Below, piece by piece: positions 1 through 7,216 of a stretch of DNA of 16,536 nucleotides; position 1 is the first letter of the stretch; each line of letters starts with the position of its first letter. Under the pieces are notes generated by a model, which saw only the letters and a program-made list of their open reading frames with translations, was not told where the DNA came from and did no database searches. Source of the DNA: Micavibrio sp. UBA1664 (GTDB lineage: Bacteria; Pseudomonadota; Alphaproteobacteria; Micavibrionales; UBA1664); the NCBI GenBank assembly GCA_002320485.1, contig DCKW01000068.1, forward strand, positions 1 through 16,536. Reading direction: 5' to 3'. The translations under genes and the position numbers were made by a program.

Positions 1-54
1 GCGCAGAAACATATGAAATTTTGAAAAAATACATACAAAAAAAGGAGCGTCATT

Positions 55-1497
55 ATGCAGCCGCTTGAACAAAAAACAAAGACAATGCGTGAGCCACATC
101 AATTTGACCCGCTTATCTTGCGCGAATATGACATTCGCGGGATTGTCGGTAAAAATGTAACCGATGCCGATGCATGGGCCATTGGTGCAAGTTTTGGGAC
201 GCTGGTTCGCCGTACGGGCGGTAACCGAGTTGTTGTCGGTTTTGACGGACGTCATTCATCGCCTGCGCTTTCCGCGGCTGTTGTTAAGGGGTTGAGAACT
301 GTCGGCATCAATGTCGAACGCTTGCCTTTAGGGCCTACTCCGATGACTTACTTCGCGGCGAAAGACCGGCAGTTTGATGGGGCCATAATGATTACGGGAT
401 CCCACAATCCGCCTGAATATAACGGCTTTAAAATGGTTTTGCAGAATAAATCTGTTTTTGGGGAAATGATACAGGAGATAGGCCGAATTGCAGCGGCTGG
501 CGACTGGTCCGAAGGCGAATACGGAACGGAAACAACGCTTGATATTCGTGAAGATTACATTAACCGTTTGTTCAAGGATTTTGTGCCGAACGCGAAAAAG
601 AATTTGCGTGTGGCATGGGATGCCGGAAATGGGGCCACAGGTGCGGTATTGCGTGATCTGGTTAACAAAATGCCGGGGAGTCATTTTATCTTGTATGATG
701 ATGTTGATGGGGATTTTCCGCACCATCATCCTGACCCCACCGTTGATAAAAACCTTATTGATCTTCAAAAATGTGTTGCCGATAATCGTTGCGATATCGG
801 GATTGCTTTTGACGGCGATGGCGACCGCATTGGTATTGTCGATGAAAAAGGGCAGGTGATACGGTGTGATATTATGATGGTGCTATATGCGAAGGATGTA
901 TTGAAACGCCATCCGGGTGCGACAATTGTCGGCGATGTCAAATGCTCTCCTGTTATGTATCAGGAAATTACCAAACTGGGCGGAAATCCGATCATGTGGA
1001 AAACGGGCCACAGTTTAATTAAAACCAAAATGGCCGAGGAAAATGCACCCCTATCAGGGGAGTTAAGCGGACATATTTTCTTCTCTGACAGTTGGTACGG
1101 GTTTGATGACGGTTTATATTGCGCTATTCGGATGTTGAATATTTTGAGTGCCGCAGATGGCGTTATGTCGTCTTTAACTGCGGATATGCCAAGCGTGTGT
1201 TCAACGCCTGAGGTTCGTCTTGAGGTGGAGGAAACCGAAAAATTTACGATTGTTGATCGCTTGGCTAAAAAGGCGCGCGATATCGCGTCCAAACAAGATG
1301 ATGTCAAGATTATCGACATCGATGGTGTCCGTGTTGAATATCCATACGGCTGGTGGTTGTTGCGGGCATCCAATACGCAAAATGCACTGACAATTCGCAT
1401 GGAGGCAGATACCGAAAAAAATTTGACGGCTTTATATGATTCCATACAGGAACTTATCCGAACAGAAGGTTTGGACCTTACTGTCATCATGCATTAG
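55..1497 (+). CDS. Phosphomannomutase / phosphoglucomutase (alpha-D-phosphohexomutase family)
   Basis: This 480-residue cytoplasmic enzyme should interconvert hexose 6-phosphates and hexose 1-phosphates (mannose and/or glucose), feeding GDP-mannose and other sugar nucleotides for surface polysaccharide. Family signatures appear in order: the phosphoserine loop TGSHNPPEYNG with catalytic Ser116, the metal-binding loop DGDGDR at 253-258, the sugar-binding loop GELSGH at 335-340, and the phosphate-binding RASNT at 437-441. The full length matches bacterial PMM/PGM (AlgC/ManB type). AAGGAG at 42-47 lies 7 nt before the ATG at 55 and supports this start; Met11 at 85 has no comparable site. A strong terminator follows. 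Substrate preference (mannose or glucose) cannot be read from the motifs, so no gene symbol is given. Family call is certain. Confidence 0.95.
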   Translation: MQPLEQKTKTMREPHQFDPLILREYDIRGIVGKNVTDADAWAIGASFGTLVRRTGGNRVVVGFDGRHSSPALSAAVVKGLRTVGINVERLPLGPTPMTYFAAKDRQFDGAIMITGSHNPPEYNGFKMVLQNKSVFGEMIQEIGRIAAAGDWSEGEYGTETTLDIREDYINRLFKDFVPNAKKNLRVAWDAGNGATGAVLRDLVNKMPGSHFILYDDVDGDFPHHHPDPTVDKNLIDLQKCVADNRCDIGIAFDGDGDRIGIVDEKGQVIRCDIMMVLYAKDVLKRHPGATIVGDVKCSPVMYQEITKLGGNPIMWKTGHSLIKTKMAEENAPLSGELSGHIFFSDSWYGFDDGLYCAIRMLNILSAADGVMSSLTADMPSVCSTPEVRLEVEETEKFTIVDRLAKKARDIASKQDDVKIIDIDGVRVEYPYGWWLLRASNTQNALTIRMEADTEKNLTALYDSIQELIRTEGLDLTVIMH

Positions 1498-1520
1498 ATA
1501 GCGGACAATTAGAAAATAGA

Positions 1521-1555
1521 AAAAAAGCTGACATATCATGTCAGCTTTTTTAATA
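1521..1555 (+). terminator. Rho-independent terminator after the phosphohexomutase gene
   Basis: A perfect 14-bp stem (1521-1534 with 1538-1551, core GCTGACAT/ATGTCAGC) closes a 3-nt loop. Its descending arm ends in a run of Ts. The A-run on the other side makes the hairpin symmetrical, but the only gene reading into it is the one ending at 1497. Confidence 0.88.
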
Positions 1556-1596
1556 TAAAATTTAAATTAAGTATTTGGGGTACTTGCAATTAAATA

Positions 1597-1612
1597 TAGG
1601 ACGTTTGTCCTA
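1597..1612. promoter_or_regulatory. Small inverted repeat upstream of chpT (possible operator)
   Basis: TAGGAC (1597-1602), a GTTT spacer and GTCCTA (1607-1612) form a perfect 6-bp dyad about 60 bp upstream of the candidate -10 box for chpT. It has no T-run, so it is not a terminator. The position suits a regulator site, but no known family is recognised. The rest of the intergenic stretch 1556-1718 is AT-rich with no gene visible. Confidence 0.25.
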
Positions 1613-1674
1613 AAGGTCAAGTTTTATTGAATTCTGGCTAATTTAAATAGGCATGTTTCTGCAGGGTGACACCT

Positions 1675-1680
1675 TATAAT
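1675..1680 (+). promoter_or_regulatory. Candidate -10 box for the chpT-cheY-cheR cluster
   Basis: A perfect TATAAT lies 50 bp before the chpT start. A start of transcription near 1687 would give a leader of about 44 nt that includes the AAGGAG at 1713-1718. I see no good -35 hexamer at 16-18 bp spacing, so the promoter may be activator-dependent or the match may be chance. Confidence 0.35.
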
Positions 1681-1730
1681 GAACATGATAGCGTTGGGCA
1701 ATAGTAAGTTACAAGGAGTTGCAATTACCC

Positions 1731-2363
1731 ATGAATTTTGATCAGTCCATTCCGACCCGCGCCAGTGAAATTTTGATTTCAAAGATTTGTCATGACCTTG
1801 TGTCTCCTGTCGGGGCGGTCAATAACGGGATAGAGTTTTTATCGGAAATGGGTGCAGAAGGGTTGGAAGACGGCTTAGGTTTGATCCAGCATTCGGCTCG
1901 GCAATCTTCGGTCAGGTTGCAACTGTTTCGCATGTGTTATGGTGCGGGGGGAAGTGATGCAAAAGTCACGGGAAAAGCTATCTATGAAACCTTCATGAAT
2001 TATATCGAAGGAACCAAATGTAGCCTGCAATGGGATTTAATGAACGATATTCCCGATGATGATATGAAGGCTGGATTCATGAAAACTCTATTAAATCTTA
2101 TGGTGCTTGCGCAGGAATCGATGCCTAAAGGGGGCGTCGTGCATGTTACAATGCAAGACCGTAATATGATTGTAACAGGCAGGGGCGACATGATTAAACC
2201 GAAAGAGGGTTCACTTGAAGCATTTAATGGAAATATGGATGTTGAGGATTTAACACCAAAGTCCATACATGGGTATATCACAAAAGCTTATTCAGATTTG
2301 TTCGGGTTTGAAGTTGGCGACACGGTAACAAGTGCCGATATTATTTTAACTCTCGAGTTTTAA
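1731..2363 (+). CDS. chpT: ChpT-type histidine phosphotransferase
   Basis: ChpT carries phosphoryl groups between the hybrid kinase CckA and the receivers of CtrA and CpdR, the alphaproteobacterial cell-cycle phosphorelay. This 210-residue protein has the family's phosphorylated helix near the N-terminus: ICHDLVSPVGAVNNGIEFL, with the expected phospho-accepting His21 followed by Asp22. The remainder fits the degenerate ATPase-like domain of ChpT; no N, G1 or G2 kinase boxes are seen, as expected for a transfer protein that does not bind ATP. I chose the ATG at 1731, 12 nt after AAGGAG (1713-1718). A TTG at 1719 in the same frame touches the Shine-Dalgarno sequence and is unlikely. Only 14 nt separate it from the receiver gene downstream, which implies co-transcription. 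Length is close to known ChpT proteins. Confidence 0.9.
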   Translation: MNFDQSIPTRASEILISKICHDLVSPVGAVNNGIEFLSEMGAEGLEDGLGLIQHSARQSSVRLQLFRMCYGAGGSDAKVTGKAIYETFMNYIEGTKCSLQWDLMNDIPDDDMKAGFMKTLLNLMVLAQESMPKGGVVHVTMQDRNMIVTGRGDMIKPKEGSLEAFNGNMDVEDLTPKSIHGYITKAYSDLFGFEVGDTVTSADIILTLEF

Positions 2364-2377
2364 AGGATTTAATCGTC

Positions 2378-2749
2378 ATGAAAACCTGCCTGATTGTTGA
2401 TGACAGTAAGATCGTACGCAGAATGGCGCGCCGCATTGTGGGGGAAATGGGTTTTGAGGTGTCGGAGGCGGAAGATGGGGATATGGCGCTTGCCATGTGT
2501 CGGCAATCCATGCCCACATCTATATTGCTGGATTGGAACATGCCGAATATGACTGGTTTGGAGTTTTTAAAACTCCTCCGTAAGGAAAAGAAGGGTGATG
2601 CTCCAAAAGTAATTTTTTGTACAATTGAAAATGATGTCAGTTATATCAAAAAGGCGCTTCGTGCCGGTGCGGACGAATATATAATGAAACCGTTTGACAG
2701 TGATATTATTCGGACAAAGTTCGATCAGGTCGGATTAATCGACGGATAG
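2378..2749 (+). CDS. Single-domain response regulator (CheY-like receiver)
   Basis: A stand-alone receiver of 123 residues with no output domain. The acidic pair Asp8/Asp9, phospho-acceptor Asp52 (in LLDWNMPNMTG), the switch Thr82 and the conserved Lys104 of the KPFD motif are all present, so it should be phosphorylatable. Such proteins act by binding a partner (flagellar motor, kinase or phosphotransferase) or as phosphate sinks. It lies directly between chpT and cheR, with AAAGGA (2362-2367) overlapping the end of chpT. ChpT could be its phosphodonor, or it may report to a chemotaxis-like pathway; sequence cannot decide. I avoid the symbol cheY because no cheA, cheW or receptor gene is adjacent. 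Confidence 0.92.
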   Translation: MKTCLIVDDSKIVRRMARRIVGEMGFEVSEAEDGDMALAMCRQSMPTSILLDWNMPNMTGLEFLKLLRKEKKGDAPKVIFCTIENDVSYIKKALRAGADEYIMKPFDSDIIRTKFDQVGLIDG

Positions 2750-2760
2750 GAAAAATCAAA

Positions 2761-3582
2761 ATGGCCATACCAGCAAGTGATTTTGAATTTTATAAACAAT
2801 TTTTGACCGAAGAAACGGGATTGTCGCCTGAGTCCGAAAAAATATATCTTTTGGAATCGCGTCTAAGCCCTGTCTATAAAAAGATGGGATTCGAGGATTT
2901 AGGTGAGTTGACCGATTTGTTAAGGGCGGGCGATGCCAATGCCAAACGTTGCGTGATCGAGGCAATACTGGATACGGAGACATGTTTTTTCCGCGACCGC
3001 AAAATTTTTGACATGGTTATCAATGATGTTTTACCGGATATTGTGGCATCTAAAAAATCAAAAGAAACAATCAATGTTTGGACCGCCGGATGTGCAAGCG
3101 GACAGGAACCTTATTCGCTTGCCATGCTGATAAAAGAGCAGGCAAAGATGTTTAAAAAAAATATTGTTAAAATTTTTGCCACTGATTTATCGGAAAGTGC
3201 CATTAAAACTGCAATAGCGGGGGAGTATACTCAGTACGATGTACAGCGTGGTGTTCCTGTCAGAATGTTGATAAAATATTTCGCTCAAAACAATACTGAC
3301 TGGATGATAAATAAGAATGTGCGCTCACTGGTAAAGTTTGAGGTAGGCAACATCCTCAATTCCGTATCAGTAAACCAAAAGTACGATCTCGTTTTATGTC
3401 GCAATGTACTATCGGAATTTGATGAAAGTCAAAAGCGCAAGGCTTTGGAAAATATTCATGCATCCCTTGCACGGCACGGTAGGCTCGTTATCGGTTTTCA
3501 CGATAACATAGAGGGGGCGAAAGACTTGTTCGTGCCGCAAGCTGATAAAGATGGATTATACATTCCTGTTCAGCCTGCATAA
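2761..3582 (+). CDS. cheR: CheR-type protein-glutamate methyltransferase
   Basis: This 273-residue protein should transfer methyl groups from S-adenosylmethionine to glutamates of chemoreceptors. The N-terminal helical domain (about 1-75) contains the TETCFFRD signature at 72-79. The Rossmann-like methyltransferase core follows, with WTAGCASGQEPYSLAM (SAM-binding motif I, about 107-122), ATDLS (acidic residue that contacts SAM, 140-144) and YDLVLCRNVL (208-217). After CRNVL the usual IYF is SEF here, a mild variant. AGGA at 2748-2751 overlaps the receiver stop codon and sits 9 nt from the ATG, showing tight coupling. No cheB or receptor gene lies in the window, so the substrate is encoded elsewhere or the enzyme has been recruited to another signalling pathway. 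Confidence 0.92.
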   Translation: MAIPASDFEFYKQFLTEETGLSPESEKIYLLESRLSPVYKKMGFEDLGELTDLLRAGDANAKRCVIEAILDTETCFFRDRKIFDMVINDVLPDIVASKKSKETINVWTAGCASGQEPYSLAMLIKEQAKMFKKNIVKIFATDLSESAIKTAIAGEYTQYDVQRGVPVRMLIKYFAQNNTDWMINKNVRSLVKFEVGNILNSVSVNQKYDLVLCRNVLSEFDESQKRKALENIHASLARHGRLVIGFHDNIEGAKDLFVPQADKDGLYIPVQPA

Positions 3583-3600
3583 TTATAAGGGCAAGCCATA

Positions 3601-4152
3601 ATGACAGCCGATAAAGACGATATTTTAAGATTTTGGTTTGAGGAAGCCACCCCCGATCAATGGTTTCAGAAAAATCCAGATTTCGATAATGAAATCCGCA
3701 ATCGTTTTGAAGAGGATTATGTTTGCGCCGCGCGGGGTGAATACGACCATTGGATGGAAACTGCCAAGGGGAGCCTTGCCTTGATTATCATGTTGGATCA
3801 ATTCCCGCGCAACATGTATCGCGATACTGCGTCCATGTTTTCAACTGACGATAAAGCATTATCGGTGGCCAGACATGCCATAGCCAAAAACTTCGACCAT
3901 ATGTTGAATAGTAATGAACGTGCGTTCATGTATCTGCCTTTTGAACATAGCGAATCTATGGAAGACCAAAAAGAGTCACTCAATTTGTTCGCACAGTTAA
4001 AAGACGATAACCCTGTTTATTATGATTTCGCCGTAAAGCATTTCAAAGTTATTGAGAAATACGGACGATTTCCGCATAGAAATGCTATTTTAAATCGTCA
4101 TTCGACTCAATCGGAAGAAGAATATCTGGTAAATTCGAATAGTGGATTTTAA
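3601..4152 (+). CDS. DUF924 family protein
   Basis: A 183-residue protein of the DUF924 (COG3803) family, which adopts a helical TPR-like fold and has no established biochemical role that I know of. Diagnostic stretches are RFWFEEATPDQWF near the N-terminus, LDQFPRNMYRD at 65-75, YLPFEHSE at 111-118 and YGRFPHRN at 154-161. AAGGG (3587-3591) lies 9 nt before the ATG. It follows cheR by 18 nt and is probably transcribed with it, although the link may be just positional. Its stop faces the stop of the next gene, which is on the other strand, only 2 bp away with no terminator between them. Family call is firm; function unknown. Confidence 0.9.
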   Translation: MTADKDDILRFWFEEATPDQWFQKNPDFDNEIRNRFEEDYVCAARGEYDHWMETAKGSLALIIMLDQFPRNMYRDTASMFSTDDKALSVARHAIAKNFDHMLNSNERAFMYLPFEHSESMEDQKESLNLFAQLKDDNPVYYDFAVKHFKVIEKYGRFPHRNAILNRHSTQSEEEYLVNSNSGF

Positions 4153-4154
4153 AC

Positions 4155-4781
4155 TTATTGAGTTGCAGGTTGAAAATTGCTCTGACGTCTGGCCAGCAAA
4201 CCAATGGGTTTTGATATCGTTCCTTTTCTTATTTTTTCCAGATAGGTAACTCTCGCCAAGCCTTCTGTTAAAATCGACCTGTGCGAATATGGGCCATCAT
4301 AATCTGGCGTTGCCATAATTTTTCGTGACCCTGATGCTATTGCGGAAGCGTTATGTGCAACGGCAATGGCAACATCGGAAATATGCGCCGCATCCAACGT
4401 GGCCACTCTGAATGCGTTAACAGAAGTATGTTTGCCTATTGATTTTCTAAGACAACGGACAGAGGCGGCAAATTCAGGTTTATTATGAATTGTGCCACGG
4501 TTATTGATTGTATCGATAATATCACCGCAATCTCCGAAAATATTAATATCGGTTTGAGGAGGTAGCATATCCAAAGCAGATTTGGCGGCAGCTAATTCGG
4601 CAATAAGATTGCCGTATTTTTGTACGAAATCGCTGTTTTTTCTGTCTGAAGAAAGAGTGATGCATTTTGAAAACACCTCGGCAGGATGGAATTCATCATC
4701 AAGTTTTACAATGCCTAGTCCGACTCTACCGCTATCATAGCAATAGCTGCCATCGAAAACGATGCTTGCTGTATTTTTCAT
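4155..4781 (-). CDS. Putative RNase H-fold protein
   Basis: I do not recognise a named family, but the first ~150 of 208 residues read like an RNase HI-type domain. Four acidic residues fall where the DEDD catalytic set is expected: Asp10 in IVFDGSY on strand 1, Glu62 in LIAELAAAKSAL on helix A, Asp84 in INIFGDCGDIID after strand 4, and Asp136 in ISDVAIAVAHNAS on the last helix. In E. coli RNase HI the set is Asp10, Glu48, Asp70 and Asp134, with the same 22-residue Glu-Asp gap. The segment between Asp84 and Asp136 is 12 residues shorter and seems to lack the basic protrusion and catalytic histidine loop. Residues 150-208 form an extra tail. A GGGAG lies just before the ATG. It could cleave RNA in hybrids or be a divergent, RVT_3-like nuclease. 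Alignment is by eye. Confidence 0.6.
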   Translation of the reverse strand: MKNTASIVFDGSYCYDSGRVGLGIVKLDDEFHPAEVFSKCITLSSDRKNSDFVQKYGNLIAELAAAKSALDMLPPQTDINIFGDCGDIIDTINNRGTIHNKPEFAASVRCLRKSIGKHTSVNAFRVATLDAAHISDVAIAVAHNASAIASGSRKIMATPDYDGPYSHRSILTEGLARVTYLEKIRKGTISKPIGLLARRQSNFQPATQ

Positions 4782-4833
4782 TTTTTTCTCCCTGTTGAAA
4801 TAACTGTAACAAACGTGGATATAAAATGAAATA

Positions 4834-4861
4834 AAAAACCGCCTTTATGCAAAGCGGTTTT
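4834..4861 (-). terminator. Rho-independent terminator of the S21 gene
   Basis: AAAACCGC (4835-4842) pairs with GCGGTTTT (4854-4861); TTT/AAA inside extends the stem past a single bulged C, around an ATGC loop. Read on the minus strand, the hairpin is followed by a run of six Ts (complement of 4833-4838), right for a gene ending at 4892. It insulates rpsU from the RNase H-fold gene that starts at 4781. Confidence 0.82.
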
Positions 4862-4891
4862 AAAATTATTTAAATATGAGAGGGGACAATC

Positions 4892-5155
4892 TTAAAATCC
4901 CTGTTTTTCGCGGCGTTTACGTTCGTCTTTGCGTGCACGACGGACGGCTTCGGCCTTCGTACGTTTGTTCTTCTCTGACGGTTTTTCAAAATGGCGACGC
5001 TCTTTCATCTCACGGAAAAGGCCTTCGCGCTGCATTTTCTTTTTCAAAACCCGCAGTGCCTGTTCGATATTATTATCGTGAACATTAACCTGTACTATTG
5101 CTCTCACACTCCCTTCTTCATCTCTAGGGTTGAATTCCAGTGCATAAAAAGCCAT
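4892..5155 (-). CDS. rpsU: 30S ribosomal protein S21
   Basis: S21 is a small basic protein of the 30S platform near the 3' end of 16S rRNA that assists initiation. The family core is unmistakable: VNVHDNNIEQALRVLKKK, then QREGLFREMKERRHFEKPSE, then a Lys/Arg-rich tail. From the ATG at 5155 it is 87 residues, with about 19 residues (MAFYALEFNPRDEEGSVRA) ahead of the usual S21 beginning. No Shine-Dalgarno sequence precedes this ATG. A GGGAG inside the extension (5113-5109) is followed by GTG at 5107, which is too close, and by ATA at 5098, which is a rare start. The N-terminus is therefore uncertain. The gene is divergent from yejA with only 35 bp between the start codons, so the two promoters must overlap each other or the coding ends. 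It has its own terminator. Confidence 0.93.
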   Translation of the reverse strand: MAFYALEFNPRDEEGSVRAIVQVNVHDNNIEQALRVLKKKMQREGLFREMKERRHFEKPSEKNKRTKAEAVRRARKDERKRREKQGF

Positions 5156-5158
5156 AGT
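5130..5158 (+). promoter_or_regulatory. Candidate promoter for yejA
   Basis: TTGAAT (5130-5135) and CATAGT (5153-5158) are separated by 17 bp. A transcription start near 5165 would leave a short leader containing AAGGA (5181-5185) before the yejA ATG. The site overlaps the 5' end of the divergent S21 gene. Both hexamers are imperfect, so this is tentative. Confidence 0.33.
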
Positions 5159-5190
5159 TATCGCTTAATTACAAGTAAAAAAGGATGATC

Positions 5191-6966
5191 ATGCGGTTTT
5201 TATTTATTGTCGCGCTTTTGTTTCCCACATTTGCCTTGGCGCAAACGTACGGTATTGCCATGCATGGAAAACCTAAATATCCGGATAATTTCACACATTT
5301 TGACTATGTGAATCCAGATGCTCCAAAGGGCGGCAGTTTCAGTGAGTATGCTTTCGGCAGTTTTGACAGTCTTAACCCTTTTATAACAAAGGGCGTTTCC
5401 GCCGACAGTATGGGGCTTATTTACCAGACATTAATGGTGGCGAGTGCCGATGAAGCGTTTTCTAAATATGGCGAGATTGCATCGACTATTGATGTTGCCG
5501 ATGATAATTCCTCAGTGACATTTACCCTTAATCCCAAGGCCGTATGGCATGACGGGGTGCCAATCAAGGCGGAAGACGTGGTGTGGACATTTAACACTTT
5601 GATGGAAAAGGGAACCCCTGCATTCAAATCCTACTATGCCGATGTTGATACGGTAAAGGCGAATAGTGAACGCAGTGTGACGTTCACATTTAAAACAACA
5701 GAAAATAAGGAATTGCCGCTTATTCTCGGATCTTTAACCGTTTTGCCAAAACATTACTGGACCACAGAGGGGCGCGACATTGCCAAAACCACATTGGAAC
5801 CGCCATTGGGCAGCGGCCCTTATACAATAAAGTCAGTAAATCCTGCCCGCTCGATCACATATGAAAGGGTCAAGGACTGGTGGGCCGCCGATTTGCCAGT
5901 GAATAAAGGCCGATATAACTTTGATACGGTCAATGTTCCTTATTACCGCGATATGACTGTTGCGTTAGAGGCGTTGTTTGCGGGTGAATTCGACTTGCGG
6001 CAGGAATACACCGCCAAGACTTGGGCGACCGGTTATAATAACGACCTCGTCAATTCCGGTCGTATTGTGAAGGATGAAATTGAAAATCATAATCCGCAAG
6101 GTATGCAAGGATTTCTGATGAATATTCGACGTCCTGTTTTTCAGGATCGCGCCGTCCGCGAAGCCCTGCAATACGCCTTTGATTATGAATGGTCGAATAA
6201 ACAATTTGCCTATGGAGCGTATAAACGCACCGATAGCTATTTCGAAAACTCCGATTTGGCCAGCACGGGTTTGCCGTCGCAATGCGAAATTCAGTTGCTT
6301 GAACCGTATCGTGACCAGTTGCCAGCAGAGGTTTTTACACAAACCTATACCAATCCTACAACGGACGGGAGCGGGAATAATCGCGCTAATTTGCGGAAAG
6401 CCATCGAAATACTCGAAAATGCAGGGTATAAACTAGGGCCTGATAAAATCCGCGTCAATGAAAAAACGGGCACACGCCTTAGTTTTGAAATCATGCATCG
6501 CCAACCGGAATTTGAGCGCTGGGTCTTGCCGATGATCCGCAATTTGAAGCGTATCGGCATCGAGGCCAGATTTTATGTTACAAAAGATACGTCGCAATTT
6601 GTCGAACGCATGAATAATTTCGATTTTGACATGACGGTGGGCGGTGCGCCGCAATCATTATCGCCGGGGAATGAACAGATCGAATATTGGCATTCTTCCC
6701 GCGCCGATCAGCCGGGATCACGTAATTATATTGGAATTGCCGATCCGGTTGTTGATGCGTTGGTCGGTAAAGTTGTCAATGCACAAACACGGGAGGATCT
6801 GGTTTGTCGGACGCATGCCCTTGACCGCGTTTTACTGTGGGGTTATTACGTTATACCGCAATGGCACATTGATACATGGCGTGTTGCCTATTGGGACAAA
6901 TTCGGTAAACCTGCAAACCAAGCGCCTTATGCTTTAGGCGCATTGGACACATGGTGGAGAAAATAA
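5191..6966 (+). CDS. yejA: YejA-like periplasmic oligopeptide-binding protein of an ABC importer
   Basis: This solute-binding protein (SBP family 5) captures oligopeptides in the periplasm for YejBEF; in enterobacteria the system also admits microcin C. A Sec signal peptide is evident: basic MR, hydrophobic FLFIVALLFPTF, then ALA before Gln18 as a signal-peptidase I site. The YejA-specific start of the mature protein follows (GIAMHGKPKYPDNFTHFDYV, then NPDAPKGGSF). The SBP-5 core continues with WHDGVPIKAEDVVWTF and GSGPYTIKSV; the tail has NYIGIADPVVDALV and ends in LGALDTWWRK. I moved the start to the second ATG (5191), which is 5 nt after AAGGA; the ATG at 5185 overlaps that site. The mature length of about 570 residues is normal. 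The permeases yejB and yejE lie about 3.6 kb downstream rather than next door. Confidence 0.92.
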   Translation: MRFLFIVALLFPTFALAQTYGIAMHGKPKYPDNFTHFDYVNPDAPKGGSFSEYAFGSFDSLNPFITKGVSADSMGLIYQTLMVASADEAFSKYGEIASTIDVADDNSSVTFTLNPKAVWHDGVPIKAEDVVWTFNTLMEKGTPAFKSYYADVDTVKANSERSVTFTFKTTENKELPLILGSLTVLPKHYWTTEGRDIAKTTLEPPLGSGPYTIKSVNPARSITYERVKDWWAADLPVNKGRYNFDTVNVPYYRDMTVALEALFAGEFDLRQEYTAKTWATGYNNDLVNSGRIVKDEIENHNPQGMQGFLMNIRRPVFQDRAVREALQYAFDYEWSNKQFAYGAYKRTDSYFENSDLASTGLPSQCEIQLLEPYRDQLPAEVFTQTYTNPTTDGSGNNRANLRKAIEILENAGYKLGPDKIRVNEKTGTRLSFEIMHRQPEFERWVLPMIRNLKRIGIEARFYVTKDTSQFVERMNNFDFDMTVGGAPQSLSPGNEQIEYWHSSRADQPGSRNYIGIADPVVDALVGKVVNAQTREDLVCRTHALDRVLLWGYYVIPQWHIDTWRVAYWDKFGKPANQAPYALGALDTWWRK

Positions 6967-7164
6967 ATGCTTAAATTGTTTTTTAAAAAGAAAGTCAAGC
7001 CGACAGCGACTTCTGAAATAGCAGAGCGAGAGCGTGCACTTAAGGATGCGAGATATCGGGCATGGATTCAAGGGCAAAACGAAACGTCCGAAACACGCTA
7101 TGCGAGTGATATGCTGACCGCAATCAGGTATAATGTGCTCTTTGCAAGACGACCATATCTTTAA
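6967..7164 (+). CDS. Small hypothetical protein, 65 aa
   Basis: I do not recognise this protein. It begins on the base after the yejA stop codon, and GGAG at 6956-6959 lies 7 nt before its ATG, so it is probably translated with yejA. The 65 residues start with a very basic hydrophobic stretch (MLKLFFKKKVKP), then a charged, probably helical middle (EIAERERALKDARYRAW), and end in RRPYL. No signal peptide, lipobox or cysteine is present. It is too short to be a membrane protein with more than one helix, and the first stretch is too charged to be a clear membrane anchor. It could be a small accessory or regulatory protein. The close coupling and good ribosome site are the main evidence that it is real. 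Confidence 0.6.
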   Translation: MLKLFFKKKVKPTATSEIAERERALKDARYRAWIQGQNETSETRYASDMLTAIRYNVLFARRPYL

Positions 7165-7175
7165 ATTATTCAGAT

Positions 7176-7203
7176 AATATACTTATCCTAGGGACAGTAT
7201 ATT
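7176..7203. repeat. Imperfect palindrome in the intergenic region before the CarD-like gene
   Basis: AATATACT (7176-7183) is repeated inverted as AGTATATT (7196-7203), with CCTAGG at the centre. No T-run follows, so it is not a typical terminator. It sits just upstream of the candidate promoter at 7217-7245, where an operator would be expected. The site is unassigned. Confidence 0.4.
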
Positions 7204-7216
7204 TATACATATATTA

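Noticed and set aside
1..68. Possible end of an upstream gene: one frame is open from position 3 to a stop at 66-68, overlapping the phosphohexomutase start; another gives a seven-codon tail ending at 22-24.
   Set aside because: The stretch is too short and A-rich to tell which frame, if any, is coding, and there is no recognisable sequence.
960..1490. A 176-codon open frame antisense to the phosphohexomutase gene.
   Set aside because: It lies wholly inside a certain gene, and its residue make-up is that of a shadow (Ser/Ile-rich, no motif). No ribosome site.
1550..1565. TTAA repeats resembling a CtrA site (TTAA-N7-TTAA) upstream of chpT; also TTAA-N6-TTAA at 9550-9563.
   Set aside because: Spacings are 8 and 6, not 7; both are in AT-rich DNA where such matches are frequent.
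6345..6654. Two minus-strand open frames inside yejA (about 70 codons each).
   Set aside because: They are antisense shadows of a well-supported gene and have no ribosome site or family features.
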